Assembly: GCF_049243985.1 (NCBI RefSeq)
Contig: NC_135384.1
Location: 18,348,501-18,412,500 of the forward strand
Direction of reading: 5' to 3'
DNA length: 64,000 nucleotides
Source of the DNA: Paroedura picta
Taxonomy: Eukaryota > Chordata > Lepidosauria > Squamata > Gekkonidae
The notes beneath the pieces are model-generated. The model was not told where the DNA came from. It saw only the letters and a list, made by a program, of their open reading frames with translations, and did not search any database. The translations under genes were made by a program, and so were the position numbers. Positions 51,501 to 59,520 of this stretch are shown here, piece after piece. The stretch's first letter is position 1, and each line of letters opens with the position of its first letter.

Positions 51501-54500
51501 AGGGGATCTGATAACCATCTTCCAAGTATTTAAAAGGCTGCCATATAGGGGATGGAGCAGAGTTGTTCTCTCTTGCCCCGGAGGGACAGACCAGAACCAA
51601 TGGAATGAAATTAATTCAAAAGATATTCCGTCTCAACATCCGGAAGAAGTTCCTAACAGTTAGAGCGGTTTCTCAGTGGAACAGGCTTCCTCGGGAGGTG
51701 GTGGGTTCTCCACCTTTGGAAATTTAGATAGTGCAGGGGGTTGGACTAGATGACCCATGAGGTACCTTCCAACTCTTATTATTCTATGATTCTACGATTC
51801 TATATATACAGAACTCTGTACTGAGTGCCTTTGGGGCAAGTAGCCCCAAAGATCAAGACTCTGGGGTCACTTTGGAGGACACAGAGTACAATGGAGATGG
51901 AATGCCGGGCTCCTGTCTGGCAATTCGCCAGAAAACAAGCAGATTCTAGGGATTTACAGATTCTTATAAATTTCTTGCATTCTGCAGGGGTTTGGACTAG
52001 ATGACCCTGGAGGTCCTTTCCAATTCTATGATTCAAGGGGGTGGAAGGACATACAGAATTTATGGATTCAAGTGTGTAGCCATGTTGGTCAGAAGCAAAA
52101 AAACAAAGTTTGAGTCCAATGGCATGTTTAAGACCAACAAAGTTTAATTCCGGATGCAGATATCCAATGAGGTGTGCATGTACATGAAAGCTTATTCCCA
52201 GAATTAAACTTTGTTGAACTCAAACTTTGTTAGAATGTACAAATATTACTCCTCACTGCATGATTCATACCCAACTTAATACCCAAGTTAGTTAGGCAGA
52301 ATTCTGTTAGTAAGTTGATGCTAATTTTAATAATATTTAATTTATAAGCTACTATATTTTACTCCATGTTGTAAACTACCCCAAGCCCTTATGGAAGGTG
52401 AGCAGCATAAAAATCCAATAATAAATAAAACAAACTTCTCTTCCTATGGGGGTTTGCTTCTTGTGCTTCTTCATGCACAAACAATTTCCACATGGCAGGT
52501 ATGTGGCCTCCCAGCCCCTGAAGGCAGGCAGCATATTCCTCCAGATGATGTTGCCTATCTCTAGTGGCTGGCTCGCTATTTCTGCCATCTTAACCCATGA
52601 ATGCGGGAACCCTAAAAAGTAGATTCACCACCCTGAAATGCGCAATCCCCCAGCAAATAACCTGCCTGCAAACAGTGTGGGGGAGGGGCACCGTGGCCTA
52701 CATCCCATCCTCGCTTCTGCCCTTCTCCCCCCATTCCCTGCCCAGCAAAGGCGGCAGATTTCCCCCCACCTTGCCTTTGCAAGCAGCAAAATTCTCTTTT
52801 TAGGTGCAATTTTCCCGTCCTCTTCAGTCCGCAGACCTGTCCCTTCAGCTGCTCTTTTCCCCCCACCACTCCTCCAGTCCATGGCTGTCCATGGTCACCC
52901 AGGTGCCTTCCCTCCCTCTCTGTGTGCCTCATATGCCGAGCGCTGCCTCCTCATTGCCTGCATAGCACCCTGCATATGATGTGCTGGGGAGGGAGAGAAG
53001 GCGTCTGGGGTGACTGTGGACTGGCATGGACTGGCAGAGCAGCGGGGGGGGGGTGTGGAGGAAGAGAGCAGCAGAAGGGACAGGGTGAGGAATCTTCCAC
53101 CTTCGCCATATCCTCAGCTGGCCAGCCGTGATTTTGTTTTCACGTTTGCTGCTTGCACAGCATATGGGGAGGGGAAGATGCGGCAGGGAGGCTTTACGGT
53201 ATAGAGGGGAGTGATAGCATGATTCACTATCACGCTACTGCAGGCGTGAGGAGTTTCGCCATTTTGGCCACTGTGCGGAAATGGCAACAGAATCTGGTCC
53301 CTGAAGCAGAACTTCTGTCCCTTTTGCACTGCAGTGAGCAGAGTTGCACCATGACACACCTTTGCTTTGCAGCAGTACAGTTTCAGACACAAAGCACACA
53401 GTTTTCTAACAGTAAGGAGATCTGCAAAAATATACATGTTGGCTTTTGTGGCCCCTTACACCTTCCTCCAGTCGTCTCCTCCATCTGTGGCCCACCAACA
53501 CACAGTTCCTTTGACTACAGCACTCACACTCTTTCCAATATGTTATAAAAAGCTTCAAGCACAAGATGCTGATGGAAACACAGTATATCTGCATGCTGTA
53601 CTATTTAATTAATTAATTTCAACACCACCTTTCTTCCCAATCGGGATGCAAAGAAGTTTAAAATCATTGTCTTCTCCTCCATTTTAACCTCATAACAACC
53701 TGGTGAAGTAGGTTAGGCTGAAAGAGAGTAGCTGATTGAAATTTATCCAGTGAGCTTCCATGGTAGAAACATTCAAACATTGGTCTCATGGATCCTGGTC
53801 TGACACTCTAACCACTTACCACTTTTGGTCCTTAATCACCAGCATCCTACCCAACCTTTTACCAGACCCCACACTACTTACCTTGTTCACCACCTGAGAG
53901 GTCCAGGGACTTCAGTACACTCTCTAGTGGGTCATCCTGAAGAAAAGGTTAGAGATAGCTCAAAGTCCTTCATTCTGTCTCCTGCCTATCATTCATTCCT
54001 CCCCTCTGAATTCAAGGGACCAAGCCCTATGAAGATAGGTTGAGGGACTTGGGAATGTTCAGCCTGGAGAAAAGGAGATTGAGAGGGGACGTGATAGCCC
54101 TCTTTAAGTATTTGAAAGGTTGTCACTTGGAGGAGGGCAGGATGCTGTTCCCATTGGCTGCAGAGGAAAGGACACGCAGTAATGGGTCTAAACTACAACT
54201 ACAACGATATAGGCTAGATATCAGGAAAAAATGTTCACAGTCAGAGTAGTTCAGCAGTGGAATAGGCTGCCTAAGGAGGTGGTGAGCAGTCTTCAAGCAA
54301 AGGTTGGATACACACTTTTCTTGGATGCTTTAGGATGCTTAGGGCTGATCCTGCGTTGAGCAGGGGGTTGGACTAGATGGCCTGTATGGCCCCTTCCAAC
54401 TTTACGATTCTATGAATTGCTCTTCTTTATCACGTTGTTTGTATTTCACGTTTTTATGACTGGTAGGAGGGGGGAAAGAGTAAGAGAGAGACTAACCTGG

Positions 54501-56278
54501 CAAGAAGGTGAACTGTCTCCACATACCCCCAGATTTTCATGCACCTCACCAATTTGCTGTGCATGGTCATTCTGATCTATGAGAGAAAATAATACATAAA
54601 CAATGATGCTTTCCATCTCACCTACAGCATCTGTTCCTTCTTCTGGATTCCCATCAGAACCCCTCCTCCAGATATTTCGCTAATATGTTCTTACTGGCAG
54701 GATGCTGGATTTCAAACACTTTGTGAGGGTCTTCTGAATCTGTGCTGTTATCAGCTATCACATTTATCTCTGGCTTTCGGTTCAGGGCAGAGCGGAAGTT
54801 TCTTTTCCAATCCGAAGGTGTCCGCTGATCAGTTCTTGGATTGTAGCGGCCGCTGGCAATGGCCCAAGCCTAGAGCAAGAAGAGGAACTTTTTCAAGTTG
54901 ACAAACAAACTCATGAAGGATACATCCACCAATGGCTATTGGCTGTGATGCTCAACAGAGCCTCCATGTAATGTGATAAACGCTCATTCTGAGACCAGCT
55001 AGAGACCAACTTTGCCTGGCCTGCAGACCTTGATGGGGCATCTAGTTGGCCACTGTGTGAATGCTAGATCAAATCAACTGTTGTTTTTATCCATCATGGC
55101 TGCTCTTAAATCCTTCCAAAACCTTGCTTTTTATTAGCAGCAAATCAGAAATCTCAGAAGCAGCGCATGAAAACAATGTCCTTGTCCTATTGTTTCTTCC
55201 CTGCATCAGAGATGGAGGCTGTTTTAAGTATCATGATAACTGTGAACAGAACTGATCTCCATGAAATTTGCCTATTTCAGTTTACTTTTGAAACAGTCAT
55301 CTGAATTAGGAGCTGTAATTACACCTTGCTGCAGTATATTATGTAAATTCAAAGGAACTTATTTTAGGCTTTCCACTAAACTTTTCATTTGCTGTAACAG
55401 CTAGATGCAGGAGTTTGCTTCCATTTTATAGACCAGGATGCAAAACCAACATTCATCTCTACCGACCCTGTTAGGTAGGAGTCCCCAGTGTGGCACCCAG
55501 GGTAGCCTGCAAAGTGTTTAAGAAAGTCAGTGTGGTCAAGTGGAATTCTGGCCCAGCAGGAATTCTGAATGGCTACTGGAGAGCTTGACTGGCTGTGCAG
55601 AAATGAAAATATCGTTTCAGTGGCAGCAGCGTTGGTTTTATTCTTTCTCTCAACGTTTTTTCCCCTTCTCCCCTGCACTTTGCCTTCCTCTGTGTTTGCA
55701 TGCATGTGGCTCTGCCTCCTGTGGTGGCCATTTTGTGGTTGCATCCACTGCTGTTTCAGAATTCCAAAAGTGCCCACAGGTTCAAAATGCTTGGGGATTC
55801 CTGCTGCAAGGTATTATAGTATTATAGTAGTTGGTTGTAGAGCAATATTTTAAATATATATATATATGCTATATGGCTCATGACCTCTGTTTGAAGGAGC
55901 TTATTAATGAAAAACAAAAGGCTATTAAATACATTATTATATTAAATAAAGCTTGCTTTACAGATTTCAACAAATTACATGTACCATTTGCTAGGCATTA
56001 TTTTTAAATAGCAGTTTAACAGTGAACAATCACTGGAGGTAAATAAATAATTTTAGATGTGGTTCCTACAAGAGTTGGGACACATCCATGTTCCATGCAT
56101 GGAACAGTTTTACCTCAAAGAGCTGGAAATCCTCTGGGATGGTACTGTGCCGAGATCCATGCTTCCATGGTATTCGGAACTGGGTCCGTTCCAGGTTCAG
56201 CCACGACACCCCTGGAAATCGCTGGGCATTTAGCTGGTCCAATAGCCAAGGCACAATGAGGGTCCTCTGAGCCCCCAT
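39849..56278 (-). CDS. IRF3: IRF3, interferon regulatory factor 3 (ten coding exons as joined here)
   Basis: IRF3 is the transcription factor that TBK1 phosphorylates downstream of STING, MAVS and TRIF to switch on type I interferon genes. The exons, in transcript order, are 56278-56114, 54869-54695, 54576-54497, 53936-53882, 50141-50031, 49213-49097, 45756-45388, 42699-42581 and 40019-39849, with an extra related exon at 51210-51104 that breaks the phase and is left out of the 453-residue frame. The DNA-binding domain has tryptophans at 11, 26, 38, 57 and 76 and the RIPWKHG helix-loop. The association domain starts near residue 235 ([13 protein letters not shown]). The last exon holds GASSL (serines 416-417) and the pLxIS motif DLRIS (S428). 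Human IRF3 has 427 residues. Position next to SCAF1 supports IRF3 over IRF7. Confidence 0.93.
40020..42580. other. IRF3 last intron, mostly unassigned
   Basis: Pieces of the undetermined repeat family lie at 40360-40440 (TTGAGTCCAGTGGCACCTTT) and 41594-41690. The rest shows nothing recognisable. Confidence 0.4.
42581..42699 (-). CDS. IRF3: IRF3 association-domain exon 2
   Basis: It encodes residues 358-397, [20 protein letters not shown] then [20 protein letters not shown]. This matches the human LITFTEG...LWFCVGESWP...KRLVMVK segment that forms the core of the association domain. The acceptor is CCACTCCAG and the donor CAG|GTATGT. Confidence 0.95.
42773..42815. mobile_element. hAT MITE fragment (CAGGGGTGGCCA family)
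   Basis: TAAGGGTGGCCAAACTGGCT then CCCCAGATGTCC matches the left end of the 3454 element. It is cut off by the CR1 copy that starts at about 42821. Confidence 0.5.
42821..44006 (+). mobile_element. CR1 LINE, 5' truncated, antisense to IRF3
   Basis: It starts in the reverse transcriptase ([18 protein letters not shown]) and has the expected FTDDTKLGG at the catalytic FADD position (one change, A to T). It ends at the CR1 tail TATGATTCTATTCTATGA. Several frame breaks are present. The first 31 bases of the copy, TTTGCTGGATCATGGAAATT onward, are duplicated in tandem (42821-42883). Confidence 0.92.
44145..44282 (-). mobile_element. 5S rRNA-derived SINE, diverged
   Basis: On the minus strand the head is AATTTGTCAGATCTCAAAAA then CTAAGCAGGTTAGTATTTGG and the tail GACTTGATGGCACTTTCC. 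It is the same SINE3-like family as 19160. Confidence 0.65.
44283..44690. mobile_element. L2-like LINE relic
   Basis: The words GGAAAACAAGGATTGAGAAA and GTTTTGGTGCCACAACTAAG recur in L2-like 3' regions known to me. No frame survives. The class is uncertain. Confidence 0.35.
44755..44915 (-). mobile_element. second-family tRNA-derived SINE
   Basis: On the minus strand it starts GGGGCTGACTCAGTGGTAGA and runs to GTGGACCAGGGACCTGATTC. The same family occurs at 45160 and 35100. Confidence 0.65.
45160..45350 (+). mobile_element. second-family tRNA-derived SINE
   Basis: GTGGTAGAGCACTAGCCTAG then CCGACATTTCCAGTTGAAG and CAGTCTTAGTAGACAATACT with a GAGTCTGATTCAGGATAAGG end. Confidence 0.65.
45388..45756 (-). 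CDS. IRF3: IRF3 association-domain exon 1
   Basis: It encodes residues 235-357: [20 protein letters not shown], a middle part with [20 protein letters not shown] and [20 protein letters not shown] then VFWSQSE. The start matches human WEFEVTAFYRGRQVF and the later part the LGHCHTYW core. The acceptor TTCTTCAG and donor CAAG|GTATGA are both in phase 1. Confidence 0.95.
45968..46266. mobile_element. non-autonomous hAT element, degraded left end
   Basis: It starts CAGTGTGCCCCAAGCCCCGG and ends AGATTGGGGACCACTG, with imperfect flanks GTCTACA and GTCTACGA. It contains a poly-G run at 46132-46147. Confidence 0.7.
46267..47389. other. IRF3 intron, no recognised feature
   Basis: No gene, RNA or clear repeat was recognised. 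Confidence 0.4.
47390..47575 (-). mobile_element. old tRNA-derived SINE relic
   Basis: On the minus strand AGAGACCCAGTGTGGTGCAG then GAGTTCAAATCTCTGCCCTT and GAGGATAAAATAAGTATGGG resemble a worn tRNA-head SINE. Similar relics lie at 44915-45090 and 53630-53815. Confidence 0.45.
47625..47846 (-). repeat. interspersed repeat, class not determined (GGTTGCCAGCTCCAGG family)
   Basis: On the minus strand it starts GGGTTGCCAGCTCCAGGTTG and ends CTAGAGTTTGGCAACC. Other copies lie at 49545 (minus) and 57895 (plus). I do not know its class. Confidence 0.6.
47859..48600. mobile_element. hAT-like MITE, interrupted and with a (CT)n tract
   Basis: The left end CAGTCTTTCCCAACCTTTCT and the GAAACCCCTGAAACATTCTT block match the 34743 family. 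The GCCCATCATTGGCCATTTTG block recurs at 48446. A (CT)n/(CTCA)n tract lies at 48509-48548. Boundaries are uncertain. Confidence 0.5.
48618..49008. mobile_element. non-autonomous hAT element with an internal GC-rich tandem repeat
   Basis: CAGTGGTCCCCAACCTGCGG to AAAGGTTGGGGACCACTG with perfect duplications CTCTGGAG at 48610-48617 and 49009-49016. The region 48790-48960 is a degenerate tandem repeat of GCGGGTGCGGCCCGATCCGC-like units. Confidence 0.9.
49097..49213 (-). CDS. IRF3: IRF3 tandem linker exon, copy 3
   Basis: It encodes residues 196-234: [20 protein letters not shown] then [19 protein letters not shown]. The acceptor is TGTTCAG and the donor TTAG|GTAAGC; 117 bp, phase 1 in and out. 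Its nearest relative is the exon at 50031. Confidence 0.85.
49545..49722 (-). repeat. interspersed repeat, class not determined
   Basis: On the minus strand GGTTGCCCACTCTAGGTTGG to AATTTGGAATTTGACAACC. Same family as 47625. It lies between two tandem IRF3 exon copies, so it may have inserted after the duplication. Confidence 0.6.
49886..49965. mobile_element. hAT MITE fragment (CAGGGGTGGCCA family)
   Basis: AGGGGTGGCCAAACTGTGGC then TCTCCAGCTGTCCATGGACT matches the left two-thirds of the 3454 element. Confidence 0.6.
50031..50141 (-). CDS. IRF3: IRF3 tandem linker exon, copy 2
   Basis: It encodes residues 159-195: [20 protein letters not shown] then [17 protein letters not shown]. The acceptor is GTGTGCCAG, six bases further into the aligned sequence than in copies 1 and 3, which keeps phase 1. 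The donor is TTCG|GTAGGC. Confidence 0.82.
50241..50617. mobile_element. non-autonomous hAT element
   Basis: CAGCTGTCCCCAACCCCCGG to AAAGGTTGGGGACCACTG with perfect 8-bp duplications ACCTAGCA at 50233-50240 and 50618-50625. It lies between IRF3 exon copies 1 and 2. Confidence 0.9.
51104..51210 (-). pseudogene. IRF3: IRF3 tandem linker exon, copy 1, splice-phase incompatible
   Basis: It aligns with copies 2 and 3 and encodes [20 protein letters not shown] then [16 protein letters not shown]. The acceptor is CCATCCAG. The only nearby donor (CAGG|GTACCT) lies two bases later than in the other copies, so the exon is 107 bp and ends in phase 0 while the next exon needs phase 1. Including it would shift the frame. 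It is either skipped, a decayed duplicate, or affected by a sequencing error. Confidence 0.6.
51262..51802 (+). mobile_element. CR1 LINE 3' fragment, older subfamily
   Basis: TTTTGGGCTGTATCAAACGG onward matches the CR1 C-terminal region with many changes (GGAGTACTGTGTTCAGTTTT, GAGGGCAACAAAGGTGGTGA). It ends TTCTATGATTCTACGATTCT. It is inserted immediately upstream (on the minus strand) of IRF3 exon copy 1. Confidence 0.88.
51984..52035 (+). mobile_element. CR1 LINE 3' tail fragment
   Basis: GCAGGGGTTTGGACTAGATG then ACCCTGGAGGTCCTTTCCAA and TTCTATGATTCA is the terminal part of a CR1 of the same older subfamily. Confidence 0.75.
52065..52240. repeat. interspersed repeat, class not determined
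   Basis: GTGTAGCCATGTTGGTCAGA, TTTGAGTCCAATGGCATGTT and TGTACATGAAAGCTTATTCC are landmarks of the family at 20140. The copy folds back on itself: AACAAAGTTTAATTC recurs inverted at about 52204. Confidence 0.6.
52241..53629. other. IRF3 intron, no recognised feature
   Basis: A pyrimidine- and purine-rich stretch (52670-53110) with no recognised gene or repeat. Confidence 0.4.
53630..53815 (-). mobile_element. old tRNA-derived SINE relic
   Basis: On the minus strand it begins TAAGTGGTTAGAGTGTCAGA, an A-box-like head, and carries CCTAACCTACTTCACCAGG in its body. Same type as 47390. Confidence 0.45.
53882..53936 (-). CDS. IRF3: IRF3 coding exon 4
   Basis: It encodes residues 141-158, [18 protein letters not shown], similar to human EDILDELLGNMVL, which contains the nuclear export signal. 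A leucine-rich spacing ([10 protein letters not shown]) is retained. The acceptor is TTCTTCAG and the donor AAG|GTAAGT; it leaves phase 1. Confidence 0.88.
54014..54417 (+). mobile_element. CR1 LINE 3' fragment, young subfamily
   Basis: AGGGACCAAGCCCTATGAAG to TTTACGATTCTATGAATT, closely matching the copies at 10917 and 42821. It lies antisense in an IRF3 intron, 80 bp from the next exon. Confidence 0.9.
54497..54576 (-). CDS. IRF3: IRF3 coding exon 3
   Basis: It encodes residues 114-140, [20 protein letters not shown] then DSSPSCQ. This linker is not conserved with mammals in detail. The acceptor is TCTCATAG and the donor CAG|GTTAGT. Confidence 0.8.
54695..54869 (-). CDS. IRF3: IRF3 coding exon 2, second half of the DNA-binding domain
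   Basis: It encodes residues 56-113: [20 protein letters not shown] then [20 protein letters not shown] and [18 protein letters not shown] is identical to human and is the recognition helix. The acceptor is TTGCTCTAG and the donor GCCA|GTAAGA. Confidence 0.97.
54870..56113. other. IRF3 intron, no recognised feature
   Basis: Contains short (TA)n tracts near 55855. Nothing else was recognised. Confidence 0.4.
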
Positions 56279-56304
56279 GGGATATGGTGGATATAGGGCC
56301 TGGC
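56114..56304 (-). CDS. IRF3: IRF3 first coding exon
   Basis: Coding part 56278-56114 encodes residues 1-55, [20 protein letters not shown] then [20 protein letters not shown]. The start M-G matches human MGTPKPRILPWL. The acceptor TTGTTCTCCAG at 56305-56306 shows a non-coding exon precedes it. The donor is GAG|GTAAAA in phase 0. Confidence 0.97.
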
Positions 56305-56983
56305 CTGGAGAACAAATAAAGTGTGGCAATGTAATCAGCTGGTCAGATAATCTGGGTGTGGACTCATTTAGATACATTCCAAAACTTGGCTTGGCAGGAA
56401 CCGCACAGTGTTTTCCAATCTTTTTAAGGTGTATTTGCAAGGTGTATTGACATCTTCTTAACCTGTCGCCCTCATACTAACTCCAGACTATAATATATTC
56501 AGGGCTGGTTTATCCATATAGCATGCGTTATGGGCCACGCACTTCCAGGGCCCCCACATGGTGCCTTCTCCCCATGGATCCGGTCTGTAGCGTCTCTCCC
56601 CCCCCCATTTCCCCCTTTCCCTTTCCACTGTGGGATCCCCCTCCACCTCCAGTCTTACTTTTCCTGCCACAATTGTACTTTTCTAGGGTCTCACAAATCC
56701 TTAAATTGGTTCTGGTGCTACGGGCCCACAAATCCTTAAACCACTTCTGAATGTTTGCCCATTTTACAACTGGACAAGGCTAAACTAAGGCCGGGAGACA
56801 CACACATGTCCCAGAGGCGTCCAGAGTAGGCTGTGCGTGGAAACCCAACCATCTGATTCCCTGGAGAGTTCAGATTCCCTGGGGCTGCGAAAACTATTTG
56901 GATCCTCCTCTCCCTCGCCTCCTCGGGTGGGACGGTCAAAATCTCGGCGGTCTCTGTCTGTCCTCCCCCCCTCCCTCCCATAC

Positions 56984-57085
56984 CTGATTCTCTTTTTCCA
57001 AGGGGGAGGGGTCGTCACCGCTCACCCCGCAGCAATACCCACCTGGCAAGGGAACCCTTTTCTCCTCTCTATGGTGCAGTAAAAC
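56984..57085 (-). other. IRF3: probable IRF3 non-coding first exon
   Basis: A plausible donor GAATCAG|GTATGG lies at 56984/56983, and an alternative CCAG|GTGGGT at about 57045. The surrounding 56880-57200 region is relatively CpG-rich. The exon limits are inferred. Confidence 0.4.
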
Positions 57086-57125
57086 AGGATCTCCTTAGGA
57101 TCACATGATTAGAGGGGGAAAGTTG

Positions 57126-57136
57126 GTTTCGATTTC
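57126..57136 (-). promoter_or_regulatory. IRF/ISRE-type element upstream of IRF3
   Basis: On the minus strand the sequence is GAAATCGAAAC, a perfect GAAANNGAAAC core of the interferon-stimulated response element. It lies 40-150 bp upstream of the proposed IRF3 first exon and reads in the direction of the gene. Confidence 0.55.
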
Positions 57137-57268
57137 TGATGCGAGGATCGTTCCGTGCAGCCGAACTATCCGCCTCCTTCCGTGGAGGAGGGAAATTGTT
57201 CTAGAAAACAGGAAGAAGGTACTTCCTTTAGCAAGAGGCAACTTTAAAACAGAGAAAGATCATACCTT

Positions 57269-57392
57269 TTATTAGTCTGATGAAGTATGACTAATAAAGA
57301 CTAATGCCTTGAATAAATCTTTGTTGGTCTTAAAGATGCTAGTGGACTCTGATTTTGTTGTGCTACTCCGTACCAACACGGCGACCTATTTG
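57269..57392 (+). repeat. interspersed repeat, class not determined
   Basis: AATAAATCTTTGTTGGTCTT then AAAGATGCTAGTGGACTCTG and CCGTACCAACACGGCGACC belongs to the family at 20140. Confidence 0.6.
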
Positions 57393-57519
57393 AATTTGAT
57401 GATACAAAATACGCAATGAGCTTCGGAGTTCTGCAGGCTGGATGTAAAGCAAAACAAAACGATGCGGGAGGGGGGGAATCATTTTATGATAAAAACTGTA
57501 CTTTCCTTTTGAACCAGGG

Positions 57520-57834
57520 CAGCCCATCTCAACTTTGTTAGCATTGAAACATTCTTCAGGCTTTGAGAAACCCCAGAAGTGGCGCGATATATAGAATGTG
57601 CCTGGGAAGAAGAGTTGTGAACACAGGGCCCCTCCCCTTCCCGTCCAGGCCCATCATTGGCAATTTTGGAAGGGGGCGGCTGATCCATATGACCATATAT
57701 GATCATATCACCTAATAAATGCTTCACAAATTTTAAAAAATATATTAAAAATTTAACTCCCACCCATTCAGAAAACCCATCCAGGGCTGTCAATAAACCA
57801 CAGGATTTCATTAAACCTTGTTTGAGAAAGCCTG
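57520..57834. mobile_element. hAT-like MITE (CAGCCTTTCTC family)
   Basis: CAGCCCATCTCAACTTTGTT to GTTTGAGAAAGCCTG with GACCATATATGATCATATCA inside. No clean target duplication was found. Confidence 0.65.
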
Positions 57835-57894
57835 GAGTGGGGTCTGGGAGTCCCAGGTTTGAATTCCCTCTGCACATAAAAGCTCAGCCTAAGG

Positions 57895-58000
57895 TGGCAG
57901 TTCCAGGTTGGAAAACTGGAGATTTAGGTGCTGGAGCCTGGGGAACTGATCTCTGCAGGCTGGAGATGAATTCTGGGAGATCTCACCTGGAGGCTGGTGC
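57895..58000 (+). repeat. interspersed repeat, class not determined
   Basis: GTTCCAGGTTGGAAAACTGG then GCTGGAGATGAATTCTGGGA. Same family as 47625. Confidence 0.5.
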
Positions 58001-59244
58001 TTCTAGGGCACACTGGGAAATCTTGAGCCAGTCAGCCTTTTTCAGCCGCGTGGGGTCGTGTGTTATGAGGGTAACACCAAAGAGACAACAAGGTTCTGTG
58101 TTGCTTAGACTAGAGTCCCCACTGGAGATAGAAAGCAGGGTATAAATGTCTACACTAAACAAAGGCATTTACTAAGAGGGAACAGCTGAAGTGTCATGCA
58201 GGATTAATTAACCTGAGACATTCTTTGTACCTAGAATAGACAGCTTACAGTAATTAAGTCTGTGTAACACTTCCTGTGCACTCTCTGAAGGCTGTACTGA
58301 GTGGCAGATAGAACAGCTGTTATAGTGCCTCAGTAATATATTTTCCCCCTTCCTTCTCTGCCCTCTTTAACACTTAGCTAGGGGAAACTCCAAAGCTTGC
58401 TCACTAAAGTATGATGCTTTTGATTAGGTGCTAATCAAAGTATTAATTGTGCTTTGGGATTTAGGGGAGGAAAGGGGGAAGTTTCTCAGGAAACAAGAAG
58501 TAGACAGCAGTTTGCTGGAAGACAGCTGCATTTCATGTTTCTGCATCTTGCTTTTTATCCAAAATGAACAGGAGTGGGAATTTGGACTAGAACATATATG
58601 CGCGCACGCATGTGTGTGTAAAGCCTTGTCAAATCACAGTTGACTTACCATTGGAAACATACCTGGGAAAAAGGTTTAGAGACTATGGACTATGCTTCTG
58701 TCTAGTTCATTCTGTTTGTTGCTGTAGGAAGGTTCCTGCTATGTAATTTCTGCATCATTTGACATGCCATGTTAATGCTTATGCTTTGTCTCAGCTCTCT
58801 GCTGATTTCTACTATATTCCAAATTTCTGCAGTTGTACTTCACTGTTTACTAAACATCCTGTCCTGTTGATTGCAATAACTGACACTGTGTCATCTACCC
58901 TACTAGTTGAAAGGTTCCCAATATAGGCTACAGATTGGACAGGTTGTTAAGTGATCAGAACACTCAGGCTGCCACATTTTGTGCTGCTGCCATTAAAATT
59001 TGTAGTTGTAAAATAATTTTCAAGATTATCTCTTGTTCACGAATACTGACATGTTTTAATTGCATTGTGTTTTATGATTATATATATTTATATTAATATG
59101 GCTTCTTTTCTTTACTATGTGCAAACTGGTCTGAATGACTATAACAATACATTTTAATTACTTACACTGTATCATCCACTTTAAGTCCCAGTGAAAACAG
59201 CAGATTATAAATTACAAAAATAAATGAAATAAAATGTCCATATC
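58001..59244. other. intergenic, no recognised feature
   Basis: No gene was recognised. In mammals BCL2L12 follows IRF3 at this point; no BCL2L12-like exon was seen here. Confidence 0.4.
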
Positions 59245-59455
59245 TGGTGGTGGTGCAGTCGAGTGCAGTCAGGTTTCAGCCAATTCATAGCGACCTAGTA
59301 GGGTTTTCAATAAAGGAGACAAACAGAAGTTATTGCCATTGGCTGCCTCTGCATAATGGCCCTGGTATTCCTTAGTGGTGGTCTCCTGAGCAAGTATTAA
59401 CTTGGGCCAGCCCTGTTTAGCTCTTGAGAACTAAATAGATCAGTCTAGACCAGAA
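59245..59455 (-). mobile_element. 5S rRNA-derived SINE, partial
   Basis: The plus strand shows GTCGAGTGCAGTCAGGTTTC, TTCATAGCGACCTAGTAGGG and CAGCCCTGTTTAGCTCTTGA. The last is the reverse complement of the 5S-like AAGAGCTAAACAGGGCTGGC block. It is the same family as 19160. Confidence 0.7.
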
Positions 59456-59520
59456 CTGCACTATAGAAGGGCCCACTTTTTCAGATATTCTGATCCACAA
59501 AAACCCTAGTTCACAAACAG

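Noticed and set aside
55385-55853. Overlapping open frames of 95-130 codons on both strands in an IRF3 intron
   Set aside because: No recognisable motif, no splice context and no codon signal; likely chance.
57095-57115. TCACATGA, an M-box-like word near the IRF3 promoter
   Set aside because: An 8-base match alone is too common to claim a site.
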